Positions 11,891 through 23,215 of a stretch of DNA of 64,000 bases are shown in pieces. The stretch spans positions 35,094,750-35,158,749 of the forward strand of contig JAGTTD010000005.1 of assembly GCA_018398585.1 (NCBI GenBank). The letters are read 5' to 3'. The position numbers were made by a program, and so were the translations under genes. Position 1 is the first letter of the stretch. Each line of letters begins with the position of its first letter. Under the pieces are notes generated by a model, which saw only the letters and a list, made by a program, of their open reading frames with translations, was not told the DNA's origin and ran no database searches. This DNA is from Simmondsia chinensis (lineage: Eukaryota > Streptophyta > Magnoliopsida > Caryophyllales > Simmondsiaceae).

Positions 11891-12109
11891 TGAATGTAGT
11901 AGAATTTCTGCAATGGAATTGTTAACTAGGGGGGAACAAAAATCGGTCCTGACCGATGGACTGTCGGTCCGGTCTTTGGTCCTAGAATACGGGTTAATCG
12001 GTCATTGGTCCGATCCTGTCCGAGACCTGAAAGCCCGAAGACCGGACCGAACACTGATCAACATTAATTACGCATTAAATATTTTGGGTAAATAATTTTA
12101 ATATATAAT

Positions 12110-13880
12110 GTATCTACAAGATTCTAGGAGGTCCAAGAGAAGATTAAGGCAAAACGAGTTTGTTTCAAAGAGTAGGATCATAGCAGAGATGAGGATAGGC
12201 AAAATTGGCGTCTGCAAGTCAGGAGAGAAACAAAGAGAGCAGTCAGAGAAGCACAATCAAGAGCTTATGAGGATTTCTATAAAAGGTTGAAGTCCATGGA
12301 GGGCGCGAGGGACTTATATAGAATCGCCAAAACTAGAGAAAGGAAGACTAGGGACTTGGACAGAGTACAATGCATAAGAAGCTATCCACATCCTAAGGAG
12401 AACGATAGAGTAATACAGGGAGAAACAAAAGGACCTTCACATGGTTTTCATTGACTTAGAGAAGGCATATGATAGAGTTCGAAGGGAGGTCCTTTGGAGA
12501 GTTTTGGACAGGAAAGGCATTCCCTTGACGTACATCCGAGTCGTTAGACACATGTATGAGGAGGCATAGACTATGATGCGTACAGTGGATGGGGAGACAG
12601 ACGCTTTCCCGATAACAGTAGGGGTACACCAAGGGTCTACTTTGAGCCCCTATCTGTTCATTCTGGTAACGGACGAGCTCACTAGGCATTTCCAGGGATG
12701 TGTATTTTGGTGCATGCTTTTTGCAGATGATATAGTGTTTGTGGGAGAGTCTTGGGAAAAGGTAAATGAGAAGCTGAAACTGTGGAGAGGGGTACTAGAG
12801 TCAAAGGGTTTACGACTTAGAAGAGCCAAGACCAAGCATATGGAACTCAAGTTCGATCCCTCCACCGCGCCTAGTCGGGAAGACGTCAAGATTGGATTTG
12901 AGGCCATATCAAAGAAGGAGAGCTTTAGGTACTTGGAGTCCATGATACAACACAACAACGAAGTTAACGAGGATGTCAACCACTAGATTAAATCGGGATG
13001 GCATAAGTGGAGGATGGCCTCCGCAGTACTTTGTGATAGAAAGTTCCCCTTGAAGCTGAAGGAAAGATACTATAAGACGATTGTGAGGCCAGCCATGACG
13101 TATGGGGTGGAGTGCAGGGCGATGAAACAACAGCACACACAGAAGATGAAGGTGGCGGAGATGCAAATGCTGAGGTGGATGTGCGGACACACAAAGAAGT
13201 ATAGGGCCAGAAACGACGTCATAAGAGGCAAATTAGGCGTAGCCCCCATTGAAGATAAACTGAGGGAGCAATGTTTGAGGTGGTTCGGACATGTTAGAAG
13301 GAGACCAGATAACGCTCCAGTAAAGAGATGCAAGCAGCCCGTTACTACACTAGGCAGGAGAGCAAGAGGTAGGCCAAAGATGAGATGGCTAGAGACGATC
13401 CAACAAGACCTTACCCATCTAAACCTTCGGGAGGAGATGGCTTTAGATAGGGCCCACTGAAGAGCTAGTATAGGGGTTATAGATGCTCCAGTTAGAGTAG
13501 GATAGTCTAGCTTACTAGTGCTAGATCTTAACATCCTCCTGGCGCACTTAGGTTGTGTACTTGCTCTCATGAGCTGCTACTTGCCTACCTCAACAATTGG
13601 GGGGGGGGGGGGGGGGGGGGGGGTAGATGTACGCTTGATGTGGCTTGCTTTAGTTTGTTGTTTTTCTCGCCGTGTGTTTTGTCCTACTCATGCTGTGTTA
13701 CTCTCCTGCTGCCAGGCCACATGCTCTATGCTGTAGACCAGTTCTCAGGTTGGGGGTCCTCAGAAATAGCCTCTCTTCAGGGTAGCCCCCTGAAGGGGGA
13801 AGGCTGCGTACATCTACACCCCAAACTCTGCTTTTGCGGGAGCCCTTGCAGGCACTGGGTTTGTTGTTGTTGTTGTATGT
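12110..13880 (+). mobile_element. LINE, RTE-like, with reverse transcriptase, copy 1
   Basis: 5'-truncated non-LTR retrotransposon. The frames read AYEDFYKRLKSMEGARDLYR upstream, then a reverse transcriptase with [25 protein letters not shown] and the catalytic FADD in MLFADDIVFVGES (about 12715-12750). The C-terminal region carries LRWFGHVRRRPDNAPVK and GRRARGRPKMRWLETIQQDL. Breaks: TAG at 12567-12569, TAG at 12984-12986, and a deletion near 12400 where IQGE joins the RT. The 3' UTR ends in TTTGTTGTTGTTGTTGTATG. A trinucleotide tail and this RT style suggest the RTE clade, though I cannot run a phylogeny. It predates the duplication (copy 2: 49277-50806). Confidence 0.85.
13585..13640 (-). 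repeat. Inverted LINE tail collapsed to a 25-G run, copy 1
   Basis: CCTCAACAATT is followed by 25 G (13599-13623), then TAGATGTACGC. Copy 2 shows the fuller form, (CAA)n, CCAGTGCTTGCAATGGCTCC and a G-run, which is the LINE 3' tail in reverse orientation. Copy 1 kept only the ends. Confidence 0.75.
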
Positions 13881-14095
13881 ATCTAAAAAATTAAATCTTA
13901 GAAAATTAATATTTATTTTTTTTACTATTTAATAATTATATAAATATCTTATACAATTATCCTTAATTTTATATATATATATATATATACACACATACAT
14001 ATATATACATTAATTATATTATTATCTTTATTTCTAATTTTTAACTTTCGTATGAAAACGTTTTTCTTCTTATAATTGAACTCCTTATACGAAAC
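13881..14095. other. AT-rich DNA with AT/ACAT microsatellite
   Basis: AT and ACATATAT repeats at 13970-14010. Otherwise unremarkable interior of the split DNA element. Confidence 0.6.
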
Positions 14096-14751
14096 ATCGG
14101 ACCAAATTGGTCTGGTCCGGTCCAGTCCTCGATCTCATAATTTGACACCCTTTGGTCTTCAGACCGATCCGGTTTGATCCGGTCTTGGACTGATGTTAAT
14201 AGAAGGGATTAATATATCAGTTTAGCTTATTACTAATACCGATTGATTTTGGAATGAAATCTTGCTTAAGCTTTGATGCCAAAATTGATTATCCTTATTT
14301 AACTGCGGTATCAAATCAAGAAGAATAGGCAAAAGGCTAATTGCTTCCCAGTTACATGAATACCGAGCACCATATTGTAACTAACCAAAAGTGATCCATC
14401 ACTTGGCATAAAATAGTGTATAGCTAGTCATAGATGCCAAGCTGACCAAAGAAATCTACCTCCTTACATGACGGGCCATCCACAGGACTTTGGCCCTATA
14501 AAGACGCGTACCACCCATCATAAAAACACACAATGGTTGACAAATAACACAGTTTTAAAAGAAAATTCTGGTAGTCCCACTCTTCATTGAGCTTTGAGTT
14601 AAGCTCTTCTTACAAATAGCCTCCTAAAACAAGCTAATAGGTGGACTTCAATAGCAGCTACTTGGATTGGGCTAGACCCGATAAAATGTAAGCAATCTAA
14701 CATGTTTTGCAGAAAAGGGAAAGAGAGAAGAAGAAGAGAGAGAGAAAAAGA

Positions 14752-14768
14752 GGGGGGGGGGGGGGGGG
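14752..14768. repeat. Poly-G tract in intron 2, copy 1
   Basis: 17 G following a GA-rich run. The homologous run in copy 2 is at about 51708-51723. Confidence 0.95.
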
Positions 14769-14989
14769 ATGATTCCCTACAGGATGGAAAATGATGAATG
14801 ATTGCTGGAAAAGATTACCGAATAAAGTAGTATTAGTTTGAGATGAGGGCAGTGTTTCTCTAAGCGTTTCTGCACAAGTCTTCTGTTTCTGATAGTACGA
14901 GAACAAAGTTTGCTGTGTAGGATTTGGATGTTGATGGGAATGGTTTGGTATTTTTGAGTATTTTGTTTAGAATGGCTATCATTTCTCTT

Positions 14990-15680
14990 CTTAGGGCATG
15001 TTTGGTATGAGTATTAAGTGAAAGGGGGTTTGTGATTAATACTTTGAAAGCCTCATATCGTTATGTTTGGTGTGCAAATGCAAGTTATTATTGGCGTAAT
15101 CTGAATAGTCCCACTACCCCCAATGAGTGCACTATTTATGGGGGGCTAGTGAAAGTTTTTCTGACCTGAAATGAAGGGAAAGGAAGCCGAATAATAGGCG
15201 TGGAACATGACATTGCTTAGCCACCATCAACCCCAAGCCTAGCGGCCATGCTCGACTCTCAATGCCGTCAGCCCCACCGGTTAAGTTCACTTAGTCCACT
15301 GATTGATTCAATGGCAGTGGCTGCATTCCCTTGACTGAGCTCCACCAGTTGCCCCTTCCTTGACCGACATGTGACAACTATGTGCCTCCATACTAGCCTT
15401 CTCCCTCCATCAGGACTGTTTGCCCATTTCCCTTATTCATAGACCAATATCTTTCTCTATATCTAGATGATGATCACTCAAATTTGTGCCATATCTGGAT
15501 ATCAACATTGCCATCTGGCCAAAATTATGGGTGTTGATTTCCATGGTGTCACTTTCAAAATCTGTTGGCTCCTTTATTTGGCAGCTTGTGGATTTGGTGA
15601 TTGCTACGATGGTGTGAGAGTAAGGGAGAGAAGGGGGAAAAAAAGGAGAGGGGAAGTGTGGCTAGGGCGGTGGTATTGCT
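14990..15680. other. DNMT2 intron 2 interior, copy 1
   Basis: Non-coding. It contains CATGTTTGGTATGAGTATTA, which resembles the end of a TGTTTGG-type MITE, and CCACCAGTTGCCCC-like low-complexity DNA. No frame is conserved between the two copies. Confidence 0.45.
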
Positions 15681-15689
15681 GGTGGATAT

Positions 15690-15842
15690 GGTAAGTTAAT
15701 CTTTTAGTATCCACTTTTAACCATACCTAGTCTCTCTACAAGATAGCACTCAGTTGGTGTAAGACTGTGTACATCTCATCCTGCCTAGACTTTACTTTGG
15801 CAGAGCCTCCTTGATGCATGAGGTGGTGGTTGTTTTTGTGTA
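15690..15842 (+). mobile_element. Decayed LINE 3' tail in intron 2, copy 1
   Basis: The succession GTGTACATCTCATCCTGCC, CTTTGGCAGAGCCTCCTTG, GGTGGTGGTTGTTTTTGTG matches the order of blocks in the LINE tail (GCGTACATC, CCCAAACTCTGC, GGGAGCCC, TTGTTGTTG) with many changes. Shared with copy 2 (52675-52803). Confidence 0.6.
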
Positions 15843-16112
15843 ACCATACCCAACCAAGCAAGGGTAAAGGTTGCTTCGTAGAAGTTAACCCATGGATGGT
15901 TTACCTATGAAGGGTTCCTAGTACCAAATTTGGCCTTTTTAAATAAAAATGCCTGGCTATTTCTAGTTTCCTATTGATACTTGTTGGTTGCCATTGGAAT
16001 GTGAATGAAAAAGGGTTCCTCGACTGCATCTTATTTTGTGAATGTTTATTCCTTGTAAATTGACTCCCTTCGTATTTGAAATGACAAACTGCCGCTTTTT
16101 TTTCTCACAATG

Positions 16113-17309
16113 GGTAATATTCAGAGCTTGACAGCCACAGATCTGGCCAAATATCAAGCTTATGCCTGGTTTCTTTCTCCTCCATGCCAACCATACCTAA
16201 GGCAAGGTAACCTATCTATAATCTTACATCTTTTCTGGAGCGATGGTTTCTTTGACAAAGAATTATCTAAAAGCCCCATGGGGTTGGCTAATAAGTGGTA
16301 AGGCACTTGGACCTAACATCTTATAAAAATCCTAGCATTAGATGTACATGATTCCTTGGGGCCACTCATTGGATCTTTGTGCTCCAACTTAGCCTGTTGC
16401 ACGCATGGAAACTTATGAATGAGCCCTGTGTGCAACCTAGAGATTGGTCATGGTCTGCGTAGCCTGGTGATTTTAGCATTATTTTATTTGGTTTAGTCGT
16501 TTTGGGGCTAGTAGTTTGCTATTTGAGTTTTGTACATAATTTATTTAATATTATCTTAGGGTTTAGCTTTTCCTATACTTATAGCTTTACAATTCATTAT
16601 CTTTAACTTCGGGGAAATATTATTGAGTTTTGTTCTTCAATAACAAGTAGTGCTACATCACCTAGCACAAGGTGCCAGTTACCAAAAACAAGGCTTATCT
16701 AAATGTTTCATTTTTAGGTCTTCAGAAGGACTTAAGCGATGCTCGGGCTTTCTCTTTTCTCAACATTCTTGAGCTTATACCACAATTATCACACGCTCCA
16801 CTCATGATATTCGTGGAAAACATTGTTGGATTTGAGGTATGTTGCTAAGGGCCCGTTTGGCCAAGCTTCCTTTTTGAAAAAAAAAAGGTGATTTCTTCTA
16901 GGATTTGAGGGTGTACGATTTGAAAAGAAAAATTCTTTTTAATAGAAGCAGAAACCCTTTTTTTGCTTTTAAGTGAAAGTAGAAAAATAGTGCTTCTCCT
17001 TTAAAATATAAGGATAAGCAAAAACTAAAAACTTTTTAGACATAAATATCCCTATTGAAAGCACCCTTTACAAAAGTGATTCTGATAAAGCAATTTTTTC
17101 ACAGTTTTACCAAACAATTGATGATTCTAGTACGCAACCTTTTTCATACTTCTTTTCTAAGTATTGTAGGGTCTGCTTCTGTACAGAGATCTGATACTCA
17201 TAGCATGTTGATTGAGGTCTTGGCAAGTAGTGGTTATGTTACACATGAGTTCATCTTAAGCCCCTTGGAGTTTGGAATTCCATACTCAAGGCCCCGCTAG
17301 TTTTGCCTG
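16113..17309 (+). other. DNMT2: DNMT2 copy 1, exons 3-5 (motifs IV, VI)
   Basis: Exon 3 (16113-16206) encodes [20 protein letters not shown] then [11 protein letters not shown], keeping the catalytic Pro-Cys. The preceding bases read CTCACAATG, so the expected AG acceptor is absent. Exon 4 (16718-16836) has an intact TTTTTAG acceptor and ends FVENIVGFE. Exon 5 (17187-17309) encodes [20 protein letters not shown] then [20 protein letters not shown] at 17298-17300 then replaces the Tyr codon that copy 2 retains. Confidence 0.93.
16849..17122. mobile_element. GTTTGGCCA MITE in intron 4, copy 1
   Basis: It starts GGGCCCGTTTGGCCAAGCTT and ends CACAGTTTTACCAAACAATT, an inverted TGTTTGGyCAA-type terminus. 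The interior has AAGCAGAAACCC and TTTTGCTTTTAAGTG words. Typical of small plant hAT-like MITEs. Present in both copies. Confidence 0.5.
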
Positions 17310-17844
17310 GTATATCTCCCACTCACTTAAGCATACATTCACTCGCTATGGCTAAGTTTGGCAGTGTCGGCCACCACATTCTTTCGTACAAAATGTATTT
17401 TGCATAATGGTGTCACAGAAGCATGGTATCACGTTACATAATAGGTCACTTCGACCACATTGGGCTTTTGAGGGACAAAAGTTGCTTTTAAAACTTGCAT
17501 TTACAAGAATTTGAATAACTTGTTATGCATTTTGTTTTTACTTTATCTTTGTCTTATGGTTTTTAATGTGTATAATATGTTTTAGTTAATGAAAGTAAAT
17601 TATCGAAAACCCCTGGGACTTTTCATTCAAAGTCAAAAAGTCTTGATTACAAATAAAATCATGCACTCAGCGGTGCCCACCAATCCTTGGCTGATTTATT
17701 AGTTGAATGATATTTTGATATAGCCAATTTTGTGTTTCTGTGGTGTTTTGTGCAATCCCTTATGCCACTTGAAAGTAGAGTCGTAGTTGCATTTCCAGAA
17801 GAAACATTAAAATGTTTGTTTATTTGCCGACCTACCATGGTTAT

Positions 17845-18205
17845 AGGCTCCCTTTGGCGACTGGGTATAGGAGGGTAGAGAGGGATAAAGAGGGGGAGGG
17901 TAAAAGAAAGGTAAAGAGAGGGAAGCTAAGGGGTTATCGTACTCATTTTTTGGGTTTGTTTAATAAAAAGGGGTAAGGAGAGTAAATGGGTTACCTTTGT
18001 TTGGAAATTGGGTAAAGGGGGTGAGAGTAAAGAGAGTTGTAGTTAAAGTAAGGACAAACTTGTCCAAAATCTTTTAAATTTTACCTACGTTTTAACCCCC
18101 ATACTCCCGTCACCCCTCAAAAAAATTTCCAAACTTGGATAAAAGTTTATCCGCCATTACCTTTTACCCCTCTTTACCCTATTGCGAAGTAAGGGGTTAA
18201 TGACC
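17845..18205. mobile_element. Foldback MITE-like element in intron 5, copy 1
   Basis: The left arm is purine-rich (GGGTAGAGAGGGATAAAGAG, GGAAATTGGGTAAAGGGG). The right arm is its rough complement (CCCCTCAAAAAAATTTCC, TTTTACCCCTCTTTACCC). Foldback structure, non-coding, also in copy 2 (54815-55165). Confidence 0.55.
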
Positions 18206-18847
18206 TTTTATTATAAATAGTATGATTTTTGAGAATCTAAAACGAAGGGGAGCAAAAAGAGGGAAACCCATGCACGATACGACCCGCTTGATTTTGACAT
18301 GAATCCGACACAATTTATCATTTTAAAGCAAATTCAACTATTTTATATGTTTGCTATGTTGGCAAACATGGATCTAGCAACACAATACATATTTGTTGCC
18401 CCTAGGGTCTGGTAAGGGTCAGCATACTTTATGATTGGTCAAATGGTGTAAGAAAGAGGAAAGACGTTTTAATGTTATTATCTATGGCGGCCAAGATTGT
18501 GATCCTTTAGTGTATCTAAATGGAAAAGAATGCTCGGTTTTTTTAAAAATAGCATACACCTAAGAATTTCTTATGGGAGAGGTTGGTCTTTTTAGGATTT
18601 CATTGGGCAAAGAGCTCAGGTGGCTTTACTGACATAACCTTAGTTGGTTTGCAGGTGGAATGAAGGGCTTTATATTGCTAGTTCATGGTTTTGTAACGTT
18701 GCATGTTTGTTATTTGAAGATACCCTGTCCTTTTAGTTCATTTTTAATTCTTTCTCTCTTAGTATTATTTATTTTTTTGATCAAAAAAATAATGATTGTT
18801 GTGTTTTAAGGATTTATATAGAATAATTTACTTGTCTATAGCTGTAG

Positions 18848-20854
18848 ACCAAAAGAAGATCTTTTTCCTTTCAAAACTCCAAATACAATCATCAGCTGCT
18901 CTATACACCAACCCCATTAAGCAACATTGTCTCAATGAACAGCACACCTGATAAATCAGAGGAAACATGGGATGAAATGTTTCAATCTTGCAATCCGATT
19001 AAGTGATTTCTGGAATTTAAGTGCTCTGAATTTTCACTAACAATAGTCAATTCTGCAAATGAATCTTTGGAACTATATGGTAAGACAGTGGGATCTGATG
19101 GAGGGTCACTTGATGAGTATTTGGTTCCGCTAAGCTTGATTGAGAGGTGGGGAAGTGCAATGGGTAAGTCCTCCTTTTTTGTTACATTTATAGTGGCCCA
19201 AAGTAAGGTTCGATTAATGGGCTCTTTTTTTATAACCACTTCATATAATAATATCAGTTAATATGTTGGTCATTTATATTGTAGGGAAATTATTACTTAG
19301 GTATCTGAGGTTTAACCATTTATTACCTAGGTATTCTGATATTGGAATATATACATTGCAGCACCCTGTGGTTCTAATATTTTATTACATTGTATTCTGT
19401 GACGGAATTTGATGTTTTTTGAAAAAATTACACCAATTTTATGCAGAAAATGCTAATATAGTACATAATTACGATAATATACAAGCCATGTCAATGTTGT
19501 TAGCAAAAACTCATCGAATGACGATAAAATTTTCATTGGATTTTGATGTTGATTACTTATATATTGCTGAAATCATGTGTCATGTCATCATTCTTTAGCA
19601 AAAAATCATTAAATTCTAATGAAGATACTTAATATTGTTGGAATCATGTTCCATTTTAGCATTTTCTAGCAACAATCTATTGAATTTCGGCATAAGGGTA
19701 CTTAATTGATAAAATTTGAAGACTTCCAAGTACCTAAGTGCTCAAACTTTAACCTCAAGGTAATCTATTGCATATTTTGAAATGTCATGGTACTTAGGTA
19801 ATAAATGGTTAAATTTCAGGGTACATAAGTGATAATTTTCCAATATTATATATGTACATATAGGTTTATAATGAACTATAAACAAGTTATTATTTCTTGA
19901 ATTGTAAATGGTGATATGTAGTAAACTCATAATATAATTAATTTTCAAAAGGGGTCGTTAAGAAAATGTAGTCCCCAAGCAACTACTTGGTTTGCTAAAG
20001 GTCTTGATGGCTGTGATCGTGTGTTGTCCCCATAAACTCTGTTTCCTTTGTGAAATAATCCTTAATGGTTGCAGACATTGTGTATCCTGATTCAAAGCGC
20101 TGCTGTTGTTTCACAAAAAGCTACTATCGCTATGTGAAGGGCACCGGTTCGCTTATGGCGACTATCCAAGTATGTCTTCTATCGAATTACTTACTTTTAT
20201 GTTTATAAGCTTTCCTTTTGTCTTGTTTTAATTATAGTTGTCCTTCGTATTTTATAAGGTGACAAAATTAGTCACATTAGCAATCACCTATTTTAGGTAA
20301 CTGGCGATGCTGAGGTTGCAAACCTCATGGAACCACGACCCAAACGGAATACTAACAACATTAGTATGGGTAGTTGATTGAAAATATTTGAATTTTTGAA
20401 TGTAATTTTCTAAAGAATTGAAAAATTATGGTGTTAAGTGAAAAATAACTACTTTTAAATGTGATTTTCTATAAAAAAAATAAAATAAATAAATAAATAA
20501 ATCCATAAAATAGTAAATGTGCTGCATGCTCTCACGGTATGTTATTCTTTAAACTCTCCACCCATATTTGACAATCTCCGGTTGATATGGTGTTACAATT
20601 ACCTTGAGTATTTGTGTAATATATTTATCAGTCCCCGAAATTTTGTAATGTTTTTGAGCTCCTTCCCCCTTATCTTCTTTCTCGCTCTCTTCATCTCGGT
20701 CACCGGGAATTTTGATGGTTTTATCTGTCTCTCTCTCTTCATCTCGCTCACTTGGAATTCCAATGGTTTCTTACTTACGCAGGCGAGCTTGGGGGTGAAG
20801 CGTAAAGCATCTTCATTGGAAAATCAAGGTCTAAGATTTTTCACCCCAAGGGAG
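18848..20854 (+). other. DNMT2: DNMT2 copy 1, exons 6-8
   Basis: Exon 6 (18848-19163) starts TKRRSFSF and ends LSLIERWGSAM, with TGA at 19004-19006 where copy 2 has an Arg codon. Exon 7 (20075-20169) encodes [20 protein letters not shown] then [12 protein letters not shown] and is intact here. Exon 8 (20783-20854) encodes ASLGVKRKASSLENQGLRFF then TPRE and is open here. Donor and acceptor dinucleotides are canonical for all three. Confidence 0.93.
19283..19843. mobile_element. MITE-like element A in intron 6, copy 1
   Basis: It starts GGGAAATTATTACTTAGGTA and ends with its inverse (CATAAGTGATAATTTTCC). Same family as 5549-6140. Copy 2: 56232-56791. Confidence 0.65.
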
Positions 20855-20899
20855 GTGTGTCTCTGGCTATTTCATGCCTGTTGTCATTGTTGTTTCAAG

Positions 20900-21157
20900 A
20901 GCCTGTTTGGCCATATTGTGAAAACAATGGCTTTTTTTGTGATTAAGTTTTTCAAGTTGTAAGGGAATGTTCTCATTGTAAAATATTTTTAATGTTCTTG
21001 TTTATGCTTTCCAACTTTTGTTCGAAAACGGAAAGCAACCTGTGTTTTTATCTGGAAGTGCTTTTGCATTTTTCCCAAACACCTTAGAAAACTCAAAAGA
21101 AGTTATTTCAGTTCAAAACACTCTTTCTTCTTCGTAAAAGCTTGGCCAAACAGATAC
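20900..21157. mobile_element. TGTTTGGCCA MITE in intron 8, copy 1
   Basis: The left end GCCTGTTTGGCCATATTG and right end AAGCTTGGCCAAACAGAT form an inverted repeat around TGTTTGGCCA. Non-coding. Confidence 0.6.
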
Positions 21158-21159
21158 TG

Positions 21160-21440
21160 GGACGTGTTTGGTTTAGTCGTGAAAGAACTTTTATTTTAAA
21201 ACTTTTTTTGGAAGCACTTTCATAAAAGAGTGCTTACAATAGGTGTAAAAAAATTTTAATTTTTTTTCTACTACTATTTCAAAGAAGTATTATTTTTTGC
21301 TTGCTTAAAAGTGGAAAAACGACTTTTTTGTTTAAAAACACTTTCCTTTTTGTTCCAAAACACCCCCAAATCCTAAAAAGTGATTTACCGGAAAAAAAAA
21401 AATTTTCAATAAAGAAGTTTGACCAAACAAACCTGTAGTA
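21160..21440. mobile_element. Second TGTTTGG MITE in intron 8, copy 1
   Basis: It begins GGGACGTGTTTGGTTTAGTC and ends AAGTTTGACCAAACAAACC. It is tandem to the previous MITE, and copy 2 has the same pair. Confidence 0.55.
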
Positions 21441-21499
21441 TCCTAGTCTTTGTTTATTCAGAACTACCAAGGCGGTTCTCATTTTTCTCTATGAACTAG

Positions 21500-22128
21500 G
21501 TTGCCAATCTGCATACTTTTCCAAAGGATTTCTGCTTCCCTGAGCATGTCAGCCTCAGGCAACGGTACGTATTTATTTTGATTTTGTAGGAACTGAGAAA
21601 ATGTGCTTTTTCACATTGCTTAATAATTTAATCGCATTGAATTTGAGTGTATGTTAAAATGTGACAAAATATAGCAAACACGGTCATATGGCCCTTTTGG
21701 TATCATTTTTTATTTGCAATCTTTCGGCTGCTCAATATTTTGTGAAACAAAATATAGTGACCGATAATAGAAGTGATACTAAACAAATTGCATCGGTGCG
21801 TTTCATTTTTTCTCGAGTTGAATGTCATATCAGATACTTTGCTAAAGCTGGCCAAGACCCCAAGCCTAGCAGCCCAACTAGTTGGGGGCTCCTTTGAAAA
21901 TTAGTTATATTAGGAATTTGTCGTGTATCATCATTCATGATTTAGAGATAATGATTTACGTATAATCCATTATTAACAATAACACATATGAACATATAAT
22001 AATATAAAGAACTCGTACGAACATATAACAATTAACTGATATTATGTAGATACGCATTGTTGGGGAATAGCTTAAGCATAGCGATGGTGGCTCCGTTGAT
22101 CAAATACCTCTTTACCGCGCCTTCTTAA
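21500..22128 (+). other. DNMT2: DNMT2 copy 1, exons 9-10 and stop
   Basis: Exon 9 (21500-21564) encodes VANLHTFPKDFCFPEHVSLR then Q and two bases of Arg. Exon 10 (22050-22128) completes Arg and reads YALLGNSLSIAMVAPLIKYL then FTAPS and TAA at 22126-22128. Motifs IX and X are intact. The duplication homology ends inside this exon at about 22079, so the last 17 codons exist only in copy 1. Confidence 0.93.
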
Positions 22129-22560
22129 CCTGTTTCTTCTCTCTCCATCCCTTTGATTACCATTTGATCTAGCATCAGCACTAGCTTTCTGATTTTAACA
22201 AGATGTTGATGCATAGCAAACCATGGATAGACGCTAACGCATGGTGAAGCTTCAACATGTTTTTGATTCAAGAAGACGCTAACCTGACAACTGTGGAATG
22301 TTGAGACCAGTGCTCTTACCATGGTTCTTCCTGCAGGTAGCATAGGGCATTGTGTTATATTTTTGAGTTAATCGTGTTGAAATCATATGGACTTTAAAAC
22401 ACAATGAAATAATATTTAACATGCCAATTCGTAAATTTTGCTTCAAATCTGTAAAGTTCGTCGGTTCTATGTCAAAATCAAGTAGTGTTATCTTGTGTTA
22501 GGTTTTTCCTTGGTAACTTACTATTATGTTCTTGTCATGACATCAGCGTCAGCAATTAAA
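22129..22560. other. 3' flank of DNMT2 copy 1
   Basis: Downstream of the stop codon. It is not duplicated at copy 2. I see no gene or repeat. Confidence 0.5.
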
Positions 22561-22614
22561 TTTTTTTAATTTTATTTATTGATTTATATAATAATTATTA
22601 ATTAATTTTCCTTT

Positions 22615-23215
22615 GGATTAAGATTTTAAATTAGATTATAAGATAATCTAAGTTGTGAATTAGTATTGTTTTAAATAAAATTTATTTTAAATTATTTTAG
22701 AATAAGATTATGAAACAGACTATATGATAATTTAAATTAACTTTATTTGAAAAATAAAATTTAAATTTTATTAATTAAATTTTAGAATAAAATTCTAAAC
22801 TAGATTATTGGATAGTCTAAGCTTATTTAATTTTAGAATGAGATTCTAAAAATACTTTTGCAGGAGCTCTTGGAGGCACTGGGATTATTGTTATTGTTGT
22901 TGTGGTTTATTTTGAAAATAGACTATGGGATAGTCTAAGCACAAAATTGCTATTGATTTTAAACAAAATTATTTTTAGTTTAATTTTGGAATTAAATTTT
23001 TAAAAGTAGATTATATGATAATCTAAATTAGATGTTGGTATTGTTTTAATTAAAATTAATTAATTGATTGTATTGAATAAATATAGAATGAGATTCTAAG
23101 GTATGATTATGAGATAATCCATGCTTTAAAATGACAATATTTTGAATAAATTAATTAATTAATGTTGGTTAATTTTATAGTGAGATTCTAAAGGGGATTA
23201 TGAAATAATTCATGT
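22615..23215 (+). repeat. Array of seven related hairpins
   Basis: Short palindromes at 22633-22649, 22717-22733, 22802-22818, 22920-22936, 23008-23024, 23105-23119 and 23196-23210 share the form AGAyTAT-nnn-ATArTCT. Most are preceded by GATTCTAA. Spacing is 84-97 bp, except for one interval enlarged by a LINE tail. Stem changes are paired: AGATTAT with ATAATCT, AGACTAT with ATAGTCT. The array lies just 5' of copia coding remains and may be its leader, which is an inference. Confidence 0.8.
22855..22906 (+). mobile_element. Short LINE tail inside hairpin array
   Basis: TTTTGCAGGAGCTCTTGGAG then GCACTGGGATTATTGTTATT and (GTT)n is the terminal part of the LINE 3' tail. It interrupts the third repeat interval of the array. 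Confidence 0.75.

Larger units (their letters stand above)
11928..14200. mobile_element. GGTCCGGTC-rich DNA element split by a LINE, copy 1
   Basis: A CTAGGGGGGAACAAAAATCG terminus and dense GGTCCGGTC, CCGATCC and GGACCG words occupy 11928-12060. The same style of sequence resumes at 14096-14195. Between them sit the LINE and AT-rich DNA. The TAGGGGTGAAC start (clean in copy 2 at 49200) is typical of plant hAT-type nonautonomous elements. Confidence 0.5.
510..22079 (+). repeat. Segmental duplication, copy 1
   Basis: Colinear, same-orientation counterpart of 34564-58996. Homology begins at AAAGAACATAGATACAC and ends inside DNMT2 exon 10. It contains a PPR-DYW pseudogene, LINE remnants, MITE-like elements and a DNMT2 pseudogene. 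It lacks the hAT element found in copy 2 and carries a LINE-tail insertion at 10354-10545 that copy 2 lacks. Exon 6 of DNMT2 differs between copies at 19 of 316 positions. Confidence 0.97.
10630..22128 (+). pseudogene. DNMT2: DNMT2 (TRDMT1) pseudogene, copy 1
   Basis: Unprocessed copy of the tRNA(Asp) cytosine-38 C5-methyltransferase gene. Ten exons: 10630-10713, 10810-10920, 16113-16206, 16718-16836, 17187-17309, 18848-19163, 20075-20169, 20783-20854, 21500-21564 and 22050-22128. They sum to 1158 bp (385 codons plus stop), the usual length of the family, and phases match across introns. Motifs: VLEFYSGISGM (motif I), [15 protein letters not shown] with the catalytic Cys (motif IV), FVENIVGFE (motif VI), QEFILSP-type target region, [30 protein letters not shown] and LLGNSLSIAMVAPL. 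Lesions: start codon ATG changed to ATA, TAG at 17298-17300, TGA at 19004-19006, and no AG acceptor before exon 3. Introns and full exon set exclude a retrocopy. Not functional as read. Confidence 0.95.

Noticed and set aside
12650..13570. Long minus-strand frames opposite the LINE
   Set aside because: Shadows of the reverse transcriptase reading frame.
13518..13894. Two overlapping + strand frames with a poly-Gly stretch
   Set aside because: The Gly run is the 25-G tract and the rest is LINE 3' UTR. Copy 2 does not keep the same frame.
20519..20962. 147-codon frame across DNMT2 intron 7, exon 8 and intron 8
   Set aside because: It includes exon 8 in the right frame, but both ends are intron. 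The homologous region in copy 2 is interrupted. The exon call explains it.
22615..23215. CRISPR-like array
   Set aside because: The units are diverged palindromes with AT-rich intervals of uneven length in a plant genome. No identical repeats or unique spacers.
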